Assembly (NCBI RefSeq): GCF_026151205.1
Contig: NC_087080.1
Coordinates: forward strand, 4,753,096 to 4,817,095
Origin: Bolinopsis microptera
Lineage: Eukaryota > Ctenophora > Tentaculata > Lobata > Bolinopsidae
Length of the DNA stretch: 64,000 bases
Reading direction: 5' to 3'
Below are positions 46,201 to 54,322 of the stretch, in pieces. Both the position numbers and the translations under genes were made by a program. The notes beneath the pieces are model-generated. The model was not told the DNA's origin. It saw only the letters and a program-made list of their open reading frames with translations, and made no database searches. Every line of letters begins with the position of its first letter. Position 1 is the stretch's first letter.

Positions 46201-46668
46201 GAGCACACTAAACCTCTGTTTAAAAACAACGAGATACTCACTGTACAAAATCTTTATACTTACCATAGCTACATAGAATTATTCAAGATCATGAAGTTTT
46301 CTACTCCTATGTCTATGTACGAAGAGTATTCTCGTTCTTCCAGGAAACCAATGCTTATTATCAATAAACCGGATCCCCCAGACAACCATAACACGAGGTC
46401 AACGAAAATATGGAATATAATAACCCCTAACCTTAAAATCTTTGATTGTTCTGTTAGTATTTCTTGCCTGAAATCCAAACTGAAATCTTCACTACTTTCC
46501 AACCAGCATTGTCATGCCGTGTATGACTGGACAAATAAAGACTTTGATATTTGTAACCTTAAATTTTCGAAGGCTCCTGCAGGGATTCCACCTGACCTCC
46601 AAAATTTCATGACCAAATCGACTTACTCTGCCAGTGTATTCCTCTGTCAAGTTAAATGTGATGTGTGA
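43213..46668 (+). CDS. LINE ORF2: PHD finger, apurinic-type endonuclease, reverse transcriptase
   Basis: About 1148 intact residues from the ATG at 43222. The N-terminal PHD-type zinc finger runs CYPCSKSINIG, CEDCTKVIHTRC, CPEC. The endonuclease has LNIDGNASNFD, LAETNVG (catalytic Glu), VVYRPPSG, LGDFNSD and SCIDNIL, then SEHTFIF. The reverse transcriptase has NYRPISTLSIFGKI, GFRQSHLTSHA, FIDLSKAFDTIDH, GVPQGSILGPLLF and the catalytic box FADDTNIF, then FLGVVIDENLTWEEHI. No stop or frameshift, so it may still be active or recently was. It copies element RNA by target-primed reverse transcription. An N-terminal PHD in ORF2 is unusual relative to L1. Confidence 0.93.
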   Translation: MIKMNLKINKEVCYPCSKSINIGQPMLECEDCTKVIHTRCFKSASFKCKNGLWMCPECALITEDRYCPFDNQNDLEKSDRPYNEGAEDTLIQKFCHTLESCKRYSKREFTEVATKISSGDGSFLSALFLNIDGNASNFDTFQVELKRLSHPFDVLGLAETNVGSSLQELYQIPSYTSFYQNTLPDKKKGTGVALYVSDNLNTVVLEKLSYCTVNIECLFAEITDSTGVGVVYGVVYRPPSGCLEAFCEILQTIAKQISGKPFRLLGDFNSDLFKVSSHNQLFEDTIISNGLYPSISIATHFRPNCKNSCIDNILVSDIDNVLLSGVLQDRLSEHTFIFSFTSTPAPRNKNNEKHVRYYDYSSAKLKNFVSDLEVKVNQLSQSSDFCEFVDCFTSTLDKHCKLEVPKTTKRTPKLNPWITDGIILSIDRKHELCKEWSDTVTNKDPSGNVLLYKIFSDYRRMLKGIIKAAKRSYYCNEIYKNIESSKKTWQIINELRGKRKKTTKPPFIINNERILNRRAIANGFNSWFVSIAPKLNETITTDLSSGIPILPMKTFHDFLSPSNSRSIMLEDSTPEEVLRIIKEFENGKASDIPITVIKTSSHVIAPIISRYLNKLMSNGIFPDILKTGRITPVFKKGNPEEIENYRPISTLSIFGKIFEKIIYSRIYSFVSSQGIISKTQFGFRQSHLTSHAVNYSVDLISKHIKLKHHVLGIFIDLSKAFDTIDHSTLLTKLERYGIRGVANDLIKSYLTNRFQYTDVVGEKSDLLPIKFGVPQGSILGPLLFLLYINDISNSSSLGSFVTFADDTNIFVVGKTAQEAYERSNALLSNLQTYMRANKLHINMSKCCYIHFRPKSRTEANVEEEFIMNIDNYPIKRVTSARFLGVVIDENLTWEEHIIALKRKLNHATSTLCRLRCSLPEFLHRQLYCTLFESHLSFCISAWGGAAKNRISSIFTAQKYCLRVLFGDRAAYLDKFKTCVRTRPFTDQKLDSKFYKKEHTKPLFKNNEILTVQNLYTYHSYIELFKIMKFSTPMSMYEEYSRSSRKPMLIINKPDPPDNHNTRSTKIWNIITPNLKIFDCSVSISCLKSKLKSSLLSNQHCHAVYDWTNKDFDICNLKFSKAPAGIPPDLQNFMTKSTYSASVFLCQVKCDV

Positions 46669-46760
46669 GTGAGTAATTGTAGTGTAAAGAGATCCTATTT
46701 TTGTATCCAATTTGAATTCTAATAAAGACCCTAAGTATTATGATCAAATTTTTAGTACAA

Positions 46761-47870
46761 TAGTTATATCATGGTTGACATCTATGATTAATATTATAAC
46801 CCAATATTCATTTCTTTTTCTCCCTTAAATTTAAACCCCTCTTAGACATTTAGCCATGATTTAGTATTGAACACCCAAAATACTTACCGTCCTTAATAAT
46901 CGTAAAGACCATTTGTTACAAAATAGCTGCTAGAATAATGCATGCCAAATATTCCCTCTTACACCCACAAATTATAATGCCTTCCTATCAACGCCTCTAA
47001 TTTGGTCACTAATCAACCAGACTAGCGTTCTGGTGTGTACAAAAGCTACCAGCCAGTACATTCCTTGCCCCGCTAGTTGATTGTCAAAAAATCATACAGC
47101 TCAGAACAAACGGCCATTTACCACTAAGAGCATTATATGTTTTCATTTGTTTAAATTTTATGCTGTAAAATGTGCTAAAACTTTGATTATTTGTTTAATT
47201 GATTATTTGTTTAATTGATTACTGGTACATCGATCCATTTCTATGACACAGTAATTTATTGACATTCACAGCTATAATTTTAATAATTTTAATCATTGAA
47301 TCAGTATTTTTATCTGTGCTCTGCGTAATGCATCACATGAATCAGTTTTTAATCTATTAACTTATTACACATTTGTGCTCTGCTTTAGCATCACTTGACT
47401 ATTTAAAAAAATTGTTTGTTCAGGCCATGACCTTATAGTCAGCCAATTGGCCATTGCTAAAATTGAATGTAATTTATATTTATTTTATATCTAGTGTTTA
47501 GCTCCCATATCTTCCAGTTTCTACGTTTAGCTTAAGTCCACTTATTTTAAGCGTTCATCTATGACACACCCCACAACACTTACCATCATCCTTGATTACA
47601 CATCTTGATTCCACCGGCATCCTCCCACAGGACTGGCATACCTTAGAGGTAGGCAAAGCATCCCTATGCTATCCTCTCGTGGGCCAACCAGGCCCAGCCT
47701 ATCTTTATTTTTTTTTAAATGTCCACTTATTTGGATCCTAACTACTAACATACTAAGTTGCTTCCAGTTCTCTACGGTAGAGTGAAATACGGCTCCGCTT
47801 TAAAAGCCCCTTTAACTTTATTGTAGAAAGTAAGCTTTTTATTGCTTTCTCTTTCAGTTTCCCATAGCTT
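46761..47870. other. Spacer between retrotransposons
   Basis: AT-rich with no gene. The block at about 47630-47720 ends in a T-run, and a retroposed origin is possible. The 3' UTR of element A may extend into it. Confidence 0.4.
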
Positions 47871-47985
47871 GATAAATTTTTTAAATGTTAATAAAATTAT
47901 TCAAACAATATACACATAATATAGCAATGACCCTATATAAAATCAACCCTTTAAGAATTCAAAAAATTCCCTTAACAATTAAAAA

Positions 47986-48312
47986 TTACCCTTGGCCTTG
48001 TGGCTCCAAGTTAAGATCTAGACTGTTTATATCAACAATATTTTTTCTCGCACCTCTGTCTCCACGGAGAGAAATCACTGTTGTTCTGAGGATTTCAAAG
48101 CGAAGGCGCTTTCTTATGTATCCTACGGCGTCTGAGTATCTCTGGCCAGTGTGGTACTCCATCTTACTGGCCAGCTTCTTGACCAGTCTCTCCGCTTCAC
48201 CACCCATTCCACCAGAAGTCGAGAACACTAAAGGTGTGAAGCTTCCTTTCTCCACTTCAAGAACCCTTGCATTGTAACATCGCTTTTTCTCATTTTCATG
48301 GGACAGGTACAT
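47986..48312 (-). pseudogene. REL retrotransposon, C-terminal segment separated by insertion
   Basis: 108 residues: MYLSHENEKKRCYNARVLEV, FTPLVFSTSGGMGGEAERL, YSDAVGYIRKRLRFEILRT and SLRGDRG. This is the last part of the REL-type retroelement protein whose reverse transcriptase is at 51795-53588. It is separated from the rest by the LINE at 48323-51409. Confidence 0.85.
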
Positions 48313-48322
48313 TGCTGGTATC

Positions 48323-51300
48323 AGGAAAACAACAATTTCAGGAAAACAACAATTTTATTTAGTATCAGTTACAGCAAACAAAAAATATATTTTATATAAT
48401 ATAATATAACTAGGACGAACTTTAGTTTAGAAATCTTGGGGGACTTGGAGTAGCAAGAGATTGACTAGAAGGTATATACCTTTTACCAAAAACGTCGAAA
48501 AGAATCCTGGGTGATACAGGATCGGAGAGTACAGACCATAAAGTTTACGCACCCACCTTTGCCTCCAGAATTCTTGGTTGGTTGAAAATGTATGCTAACT
48601 TGGTCGTTTATACTCCAAGTCCCTTTGTTAAAAGAAGTAATATTATGTACGTCTGGAGTTAACTTCATTCAATAATAACAATATCAATATAGTCAATATC
48701 AATATCAGACTAAACTATCACATAAATTATCAAATATTATTTGTTAATTCGATCTGAATAAAAATTTAGTTAAGTTAAGATATTAAATAATTAAAAACAT
48801 TACAACAAGTGGTTAAAAACGCCCAAAATTGATCTGAGAGCTTTTCAGTCTATAATACAATCATGATAGTAATATTAAGTGTGTTAAGTGTGTGCTGCTG
48901 CGATAAAAATAGATTACTGCAATTTAAAATTGTTTGGATTCCAATTATCTTTTAAATCAGCAGCCTGTACTTGTAATAATAGTGCCTTGGTTCTCAATTT
49001 TATCAAGTTAATGGAAGTTTCTAGGCAATTGCTTGAGGTTAGAATTTTTTTATGAACAGTGTTCCAAAGCTTGGCTGCAGTGAACAAAAAAGTATTTGAT
49101 TTATTAAGAAGAATAACCGTTAAACTCGTTGTACGGCTTGAAATGTTGATGGCCTCATAAAGGGAGTATGGGCAGTGGTACTTGATAATCTTAGAGAATT
49201 CTGAAATGCAATGGTACTTGAACAAGTTTTGAACTGTAAGAATTTTTAGTCTATTAAAAATGGGTTTTGTATGCTCCTTTTCAAAATGTTTATGGCCTAA
49301 TCTTTGCATACCATATGGTCTAGTTCTTGCACATGTTGATTGTTTATCTAGATATGAGTCGAGGTCACCAAAAAGGATCCTTATACAGTGCTTCTGAGTG
49401 ATAAAAAGACTGTCATTGGACCGTTCCTTGATGACAACACCCCAAACACTTATACCATAACTGAGATGTGATTCAAAAAGAGCATTATATATTTTCAAGT
49501 ATAGTTCAGCAGGTATAGAGTGCCGGATTCTACAGATTGCACCAGTCATGGTCCGCAGCTTTTTACGGATGTAGTGCATGTGGGCAATCCAGTTTAGCTT
49601 ACTATCTATAACAACACCTAGTAAGAATTTGGTATCCTTGACTTTAGTGATAACCTTACCATCGATGAATATTGATCTAGATTCATCTAGCAGGTTAGCA
49701 AATGGTCTAGTCCGCGCACAGGTGTCATCATATTCAGAGGCAGGTTTAAAATGTATGTAGCAGCATTTGGACATGTTGATATGAAGTAGATTACATTTCA
49801 TGTAAATCGAGACATATTTAAGTACTAAGTTGGCTTTTTTATATGTTGCTTCTCTAGATGGTCCTGATATGAAGATATTAGTGTCATCAGCATAAAGTAC
49901 AAATTTCACCTCACTGTCTGAAAAACAGTTTACTATATCGTTCATATACAGTAGGAAGAGTAGTGGCCCAAGAATTGACCCTTGTGGTACTCCAAATTTC
50001 ACGTCCATTGTTACTGATGGTACATCGTTATACATAACATACTGCTTTCTGTTAGTCAAATAGCTTTTAAGTAAGGTAAGTGCTGAACCCCTAATACCGT
50101 AGGAATTTAACTTGCTTAGAAGAATATTGTGATCAAGGGTGTCAAAGGCTTTGCTCAAGTCAATGAATATGCCCAATACATGTTTATTGCTAGCCAGAGA
50201 CTTTATAACGGAGTCTATAGATTTGTGTAGAGCATGAGTGGTAGAATGGCCTTTTCTAAATCCAAACTGTGAGTCTGTTAGTACACCTTTAGATGTGAAG
50301 AAATTATAAAGGCGTTTGTAAATGATCTTCTCAAAGATTTTTCCAAATAAAGGTAATATTGATACAGGCCGATAATTTTCAATGCATTCCTTGTTGTCTT
50401 TCTTGTAAATAGGAATAACTTTACCAGTTTTAAATATACTTGGGAATGTACCACTTTGTATACATGTGTTGTAAAGCCTGGCCAAGGTACCAGCAATGAG
50501 CTTTGCCGATTTTTTTACAACGATTATAGGTATGTCACTCGCCTTGCCATTTTGAAAATCTCTGATGACCTCGACAATCTCGTCTTCATTAGTTTCTTCT
50601 AGGTATATGGAGTCAGATACTGAATTAGACATGAACTGAGCAAATGATTCTACTGGTTCCAGAGAAATACTATTGTTTGACAATACATTTTTATTGAGAT
50701 TACTTGCAAGAGATGTAAAATATTCACAAAATTTGTTAGCAATTATTCGTCTGCAAGTAACTCTCTGGCCATCTATGACAAAATCGTCCTTACATCTAGA
50801 CAAATTTTTACCACGGAGTTCATTTATAACTTCCCAAGTCTTTTTCGAATTCATGCTGTACTTCTCGAATTTTTGAGTATAGCACATAGCCTTTGCCATA
50901 TTTATTGACCTTTTGAGAAACTTGTCGAATTCCTTGTAGTAGATGTGCTTGTTTGGGTCCCCGTCAGGTAGTTTTAATGTACAAGTCTTCTTCCATTCAA
51001 AATACAACCTAGCTTTCTTATCGATGGAATTAATTAGGCCCTGGGTAATCCAAGGGTTGGTTATGCTGTTACGTTTAGTGGTTCTAGGAGTTAGAAGTTT
51101 GCAAGACAAATCTATCTTTTCTTGAAATAACTGCATGAAAGAATCAAATGTGTTACAGCTGTGGTGGAACCTATCTACATCGTTTTCTATTTCAAGACAG
51201 AGCTTTTCTAAGTTAGCATTACTATAGTCGTAGTGAATAGTAATTTTGTCTGATGAATCAGGTGTTGGCACAGAGTCAGGGGAAAGTTCAATAAGAGTGA

Positions 51301-51409
51301 ATATAGGGTGATGGTGGGAGATCTTGTCAGATATCACACCAGAAATAAGGGTTTGATCTACTACATTGGTATGGATATTGTCAATACAGGTCCTGGAACA
51401 GCCAGGCAT
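48323..51409 (-). mobile_element. 5'-truncated LINE B inserted into the REL element
   Basis: Flanked by tatc at 48319-48322 and 51410-51413. Removing the LINE and one tatc rejoins the REL coding region at GCAAACC-GATA-CCAGCAATG on the minus strand. The LINE 3' end carries two copies of attgttgttttcctga. The 5' end is truncated inside the endonuclease, as expected for aborted reverse transcription. Confidence 0.85.
48914..51409 (-). CDS. LINE B ORF2 (5'-truncated): endonuclease C-terminus, reverse transcriptase
   Basis: About 830 residues without a stop: the end of the endonuclease (CSRTCIDNIHTN, SHHHPIFTL), then a full reverse transcriptase (NYRPVSILPLFGKIFEKI, GFRKGHSTTHA, FIDLSKAFDTLDHN, GVPQGSILGPLLF, YADDTNIFI) and the C-terminal region (SYGISVWG, FGDLDSYLDK). 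Closely related to ORF2 of element A and to the 61912 ORF. It lacks the PHD finger and the endonuclease catalytic residues, so it is probably not autonomous. Confidence 0.9.
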   Translation of the reverse strand: MPGCSRTCIDNIHTNVVDQTLISGVISDKISHHHPIFTLIELSPDSVPTPDSSDKITIHYDYSNANLEKLCLEIENDVDRFHHSCNTFDSFMQLFQEKIDLSCKLLTPRTTKRNSITNPWITQGLINSIDKKARLYFEWKKTCTLKLPDGDPNKHIYYKEFDKFLKRSINMAKAMCYTQKFEKYSMNSKKTWEVINELRGKNLSRCKDDFVIDGQRVTCRRIIANKFCEYFTSLASNLNKNVLSNNSISLEPVESFAQFMSNSVSDSIYLEETNEDEIVEVIRDFQNGKASDIPIIVVKKSAKLIAGTLARLYNTCIQSGTFPSIFKTGKVIPIYKKDNKECIENYRPVSILPLFGKIFEKIIYKRLYNFFTSKGVLTDSQFGFRKGHSTTHALHKSIDSVIKSLASNKHVLGIFIDLSKAFDTLDHNILLSKLNSYGIRGSALTLLKSYLTNRKQYVMYNDVPSVTMDVKFGVPQGSILGPLLFLLYMNDIVNCFSDSEVKFVLYADDTNIFISGPSREATYKKANLVLKYVSIYMKCNLLHINMSKCCYIHFKPASEYDDTCARTRPFANLLDESRSIFIDGKVITKVKDTKFLLGVVIDSKLNWIAHMHYIRKKLRTMTGAICRIRHSIPAELYLKIYNALFESHLSYGISVWGVVIKERSNDSLFITQKHCIRILFGDLDSYLDKQSTCARTRPYGMQRLGHKHFEKEHTKPIFNRLKILTVQNLFKYHCISEFSKIIKYHCPYSLYEAINISSRTTSLTVILLNKSNTFLFTAAKLWNTVHKKILTSSNCLETSINLIKLRTKALLLQVQAADLKDNWNPNNFKLQ

Positions 51410-51717
51410 TATCGGTTTGCTTGCATTGGGGGGGCTGGGGCATGAAATACCCTTACATCAAAAAATGCCCTCTCTGAAGCATTCCAAATCGATCTTGCAG
51501 AAATGTCCAGCCTGGCTTGGTCTCCTAGGACTGTTCCCTTTGGTAACTCTAGACCATCAACTGGAAGAAGAACTGGCTCAGTCTGCACATCCTTGCATTT
51601 CACAGTTCTCATTAGTTCTGCAAAGGTGTCTCTCAGCGAGTTGTGGCGCAGTGACACATATCCACCAAGTTTGCAGATGAGCGCATGGTTTGCTGAGTAT
51701 TTCTGGCCACATGACAT
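51409..51717 (-). pseudogene. REL retrotransposon, segment after the RT
   Basis: CGQKYSANHALICKLGGYVS (C/H cluster) followed by ARLDIS and FFDVRVF, which I take as the core of the restriction-like endonuclease. Truncated at 51409 by the LINE insertion. The frame differs from the upstream part by small indels. Confidence 0.82.
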
Positions 51718-51794
51718 GTTTTAGGGCAGTCCTTTAAGTTCAGGTTGTATCTGAGAGCTATTGCATCTGAGAACTGTTGTTTATTCATCAGATA

Positions 51795-53588
51795 TCAATA
51801 CTCTTTTAAAGGTAGTGCTGTTAACCAAGCACTTGCCCCTTTCTCAGCCGCTAGTTGGAACATCAACTTTGCTAGTGGTGTTGACTCGAGCTCCTGGCGT
51901 ATTTCTGCTTGTTTTTGTCGATAAAAGAGATTTCGTTCAGTCGTTATCTCAGTTTTCACTCCTTTACTGTGTCTCCAGTCCTCTGTGTAGTTGTCTATCT
52001 GCTTGAGAATAGCTTCTTTAAGGGGTTTTGTGGCTCTACATGAGAAATTGTACTCTCGGTCTGCCATTTCCATCATAACTGGTATACCCAATCCTCCATA
52101 TCTTGGTGGTAGAGCCATTATGTTCCTTAGTTCATCAGTGCAGCTAAACAGCCTGTTAATGATAGCTGGGATAAACTCATCACGTGTTACTTGTTCTAGA
52201 GGAGTGAGCCTATCTGCAACTCCTGGGGTAGTTCTGCACACATAGTTCCATCTTTTACTAAGCCCATACATGTATGCACTGTATGCTATTTGAGGTTCTC
52301 TTGATGCTATATCACTTAACTGTTTAAGATCACGACACCATTCTTGAACTTTTTCCTCAATGAAAGCCTCTTTTCCTTGGTCTGTTCCGATGAAGCTGCC
52401 CAGATATCGTCGACCAATGCTTGTCACATTGACATCTGGGAATAGGGATCTTGCCTTCTCTTCGTGCTCAGGCTTGACTATCACCCATGTTTTAGAAGAT
52501 TTAGGGTTGTATCCAAAGAGTGGTCCTTTAATACAGAGGTTATCCCACCACTTCCTTATTTCTTCCAGTTTTCCCCCAGCAGCAGAGTCATCAGCATACC
52601 AGATCTGAGTCACCTTTCTCTCAATGTTTCCTGCATCAATCAATGGTATTGTACCACAGGCATAAAATCCCATGGCAGGTGGATCACCTTGTGTGGTCCC
52701 TTCTTCACTAAAAAGATGCTCATCTCCTCCTGCAATGAACAGTCTAGCAGGCATTCTGTAGGTGTTCATAATGTAAGTAGCAACTTCTGGACAAACGATA
52801 TTCATGTTGTTGAGAGCAGCCTCTCGGTTCAGCAAGTTGAATGCATTCTCTGCATCCACTAAGATGATAGCTTCAGTTTCAGGGTCTTCAAAGCAGTCCC
52901 TTGCAGCATGGACTGCTGCTTCCACTCCTCCCTGAAGACCAGCACAAACTTGAATAGGAGCAGTGGCTCCAACCAGATCTTTCTGTAGGAGGGTCATTAC
53001 TGTTTTCCCTATTATCCTTCTTAAGACTTCACCTATACCTACTGGCCTGACTCCAGGCTTTTTATCCAGGGGGACAAGTCGACATGCTGTCAATGAGGTC
53101 AACAGCGTTGGATCCAAATTCCAGACACATAGTTTCCTTGCTATCCCTGCTATGGCATTACATAGATCCTCACACTTCTTACCAAACTGTTTAGAACACA
53201 GTAGTCTCTTCCATGCATCCGCATCCATCCCTGAAGGCCCTGCAGCACCCTGTACTCTCTTTGCTGCTTGTCTTATCGATTCCCCGTCAATACTGTCGAA
53301 TATAACCGGCTCTACCCTCCTCGCTGGTCCACTCAGACAGCTTCCCTTTGATGCAGGTGATGCCTTGGGATGCTTCTCTTTCAGCACTTTAATCACATCT
53401 GGAGTAGGTTCAAGAATCCCGGTGGCATTTTCACCAATCCACCGCATTGCTGCACTGACTTTTCCTTTCATCATGAGTCGAGTGAAGACTCTCTCAACAT
53501 GGCCATGTTTATGCTTCCCCTTTCCCAATCTCCTCTGAATCTCCTGTTCTTCTCGCAGCAGCTCTTCTAGCTTACCTGCCTGCCACAA
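51795..53588 (-). CDS. REL retrotransposon reverse transcriptase
   Basis: 597 residues. The reverse transcriptase contains GPSGMDADAW, LVPLDKKPGVRPVGIGEVLR, QVCAGLQGGVEAAVHAAR, LVDAENAFNLLNR (catalytic Asp), EGTTQGDPPAMGFYACG and the catalytic box WYADDSAAGG, followed by a thumb region with GLSKRWNYVCRTTP. The blocks match an R2-related family I know from cnidarian and sponge genomes. The first residue is a TTG codon continuing from upstream sequence (LKRRLV-LWQAGKLEELL) across the 53603-53725 insertion. Confidence 0.88.
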   Translation of the reverse strand: MWQAGKLEELLREEQEIQRRLGKGKHKHGHVERVFTRLMMKGKVSAAMRWIGENATGILEPTPDVIKVLKEKHPKASPASKGSCLSGPARRVEPVIFDSIDGESIRQAAKRVQGAAGPSGMDADAWKRLLCSKQFGKKCEDLCNAIAGIARKLCVWNLDPTLLTSLTACRLVPLDKKPGVRPVGIGEVLRRIIGKTVMTLLQKDLVGATAPIQVCAGLQGGVEAAVHAARDCFEDPETEAIILVDAENAFNLLNREAALNNMNIVCPEVATYIMNTYRMPARLFIAGGDEHLFSEEGTTQGDPPAMGFYACGTIPLIDAGNIERKVTQIWYADDSAAGGKLEEIRKWWDNLCIKGPLFGYNPKSSKTWVIVKPEHEEKARSLFPDVNVTSIGRRYLGSFIGTDQGKEAFIEEKVQEWCRDLKQLSDIASREPQIAYSAYMYGLSKRWNYVCRTTPGVADRLTPLEQVTRDEFIPAIINRLFSCTDELRNIMALPPRYGGLGIPVMMEMADREYNFSCRATKPLKEAILKQIDNYTEDWRHSKGVKTEITTERNLFYRQKQAEIRQELESTPLAKLMFQLAAEKGASAWLTALPLKEY

Positions 53589-53602
53589 AACAAGTCTTCT
53601 CT

Positions 53603-53725
53603 GATTGACATGTTAGAACAGACTATTACACATAATATAGCAATGACCCTATATAAAAATTCTTTAAAAATAGTACAAATTTTAAAAACTGAGGTAAAAA
53701 TAAAAACCCTTTGCAATAATATATA
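53603..53725 (-). mobile_element. 123-bp insertion with 13-bp target duplication inside REL element
   Basis: The 13-mer acaagtcttctct flanks the insert (53590-53602 and 53726-53738). Part of the insert (acacataatatagcaatgac and following cctatataaaa) also occurs at 47909-47940 in the 3' UTR of the REL element, in the same orientation. It is best read as a severely 5'-truncated copy of a related element's 3' end. Confidence 0.8.
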
Positions 53726-53949
53726 ACAAGTCTTCTCTTCAACACTTCAGTGTGTTCCTTTGCTTTGGACCTCTTTGAGGGTTTCTGCAACAGCAGTGAT
53801 GGCATTATCATCAAAAGGGTGATGGTCACTGATTCCATAGCACTGCCTGATGTGAAATTGTTGGCCACTTTAGTCATTTCTTCGATGAATGCTTTTCCTG
53901 CCGCCCCTGAGGGAAGCAAAAATATGTTTCTTCTCCATTTTGAAAACAA
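53626..53949 (-). pseudogene. REL retrotransposon N-terminal segment
   Basis: The real part is residues FSKWRRNIFLLPSGAAGKAF through ALLLQKPSKRSKAKEH-type sequence to EVLKRRLV. Beyond that the frame runs into the insertion. It continues logically into 53588. Confidence 0.75.
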
Positions 53950-54000
53950 TCCCCTTCAACAAATGTAATCCAGTGTTCTCACTTCTCGGCCCACAGGTTC

Positions 54001-54322
54001 CTCCTATTAAAAAATTTTTGATTTTGGTAAATGTGTGCTGACTCCACCACCTATGTATTTAACCTAATATTTAGTGTATTACAGGTAGACATTGACTTAG
54101 GTAGGTATTTTTCTCTTAAGGTAGATATTAAGAATTTGGTAAATTTCTTAATTGTATGACTATTTTTTTAATACTTTCGGCGCTGCTATATAACAAATAA
54201 TTTGAGTTCAGGGATAGAATGATTTAACGCCCCCAAAGGGGAGTTCGTAAGTTTTCTTGTTGATTTATTGCTGCGATTCTTGTGTCTTTGCTGTCCGACT
54301 CACTTGAAGATCTTATCTCATC
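54001..54322. other. Spacer; probable 5' UTR of the next element
   Basis: No gene seen. It lies between the start of the minus-strand REL element and the plus-strand ORF1 that begins at 54323, so it may contain one or both promoters. Confidence 0.4.

Larger units (their letters stand above)
42306..46760 (+). mobile_element. Non-LTR retrotransposon A (CR1/L2-like), nearly complete
   Basis: ORF1 remnant (AlkB-SGNH) followed by an intact ORF2 (PHD-EN-RT). The 5' end is truncated within ORF1. The 3' end is placed approximately, near aataaagaccctaag at 46720; no target duplication was identified. Confidence 0.75.
47880..54000 (-). mobile_element. REL-endonuclease non-LTR retrotransposon (R2-like), interrupted twice
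   Basis: Coding pieces in order from the right: 53626-53949 (FSKWRRNIFLLPSGAAGKAF), 51795-53588 (RT), 51409-51717 (Cys-His and endonuclease start) and 47986-48312 (C-terminus). The gap at 48323-51409 is a LINE insertion and the gap at 53603-53725 a small insertion. Minor frameshifts also occur around 51720-51790 and at a C-run at 51425-51435. Confidence 0.85.

Noticed and set aside
52963-53538. 191-residue plus-strand ORF
   Set aside because: Antisense shadow of the REL reverse transcriptase on the minus strand.
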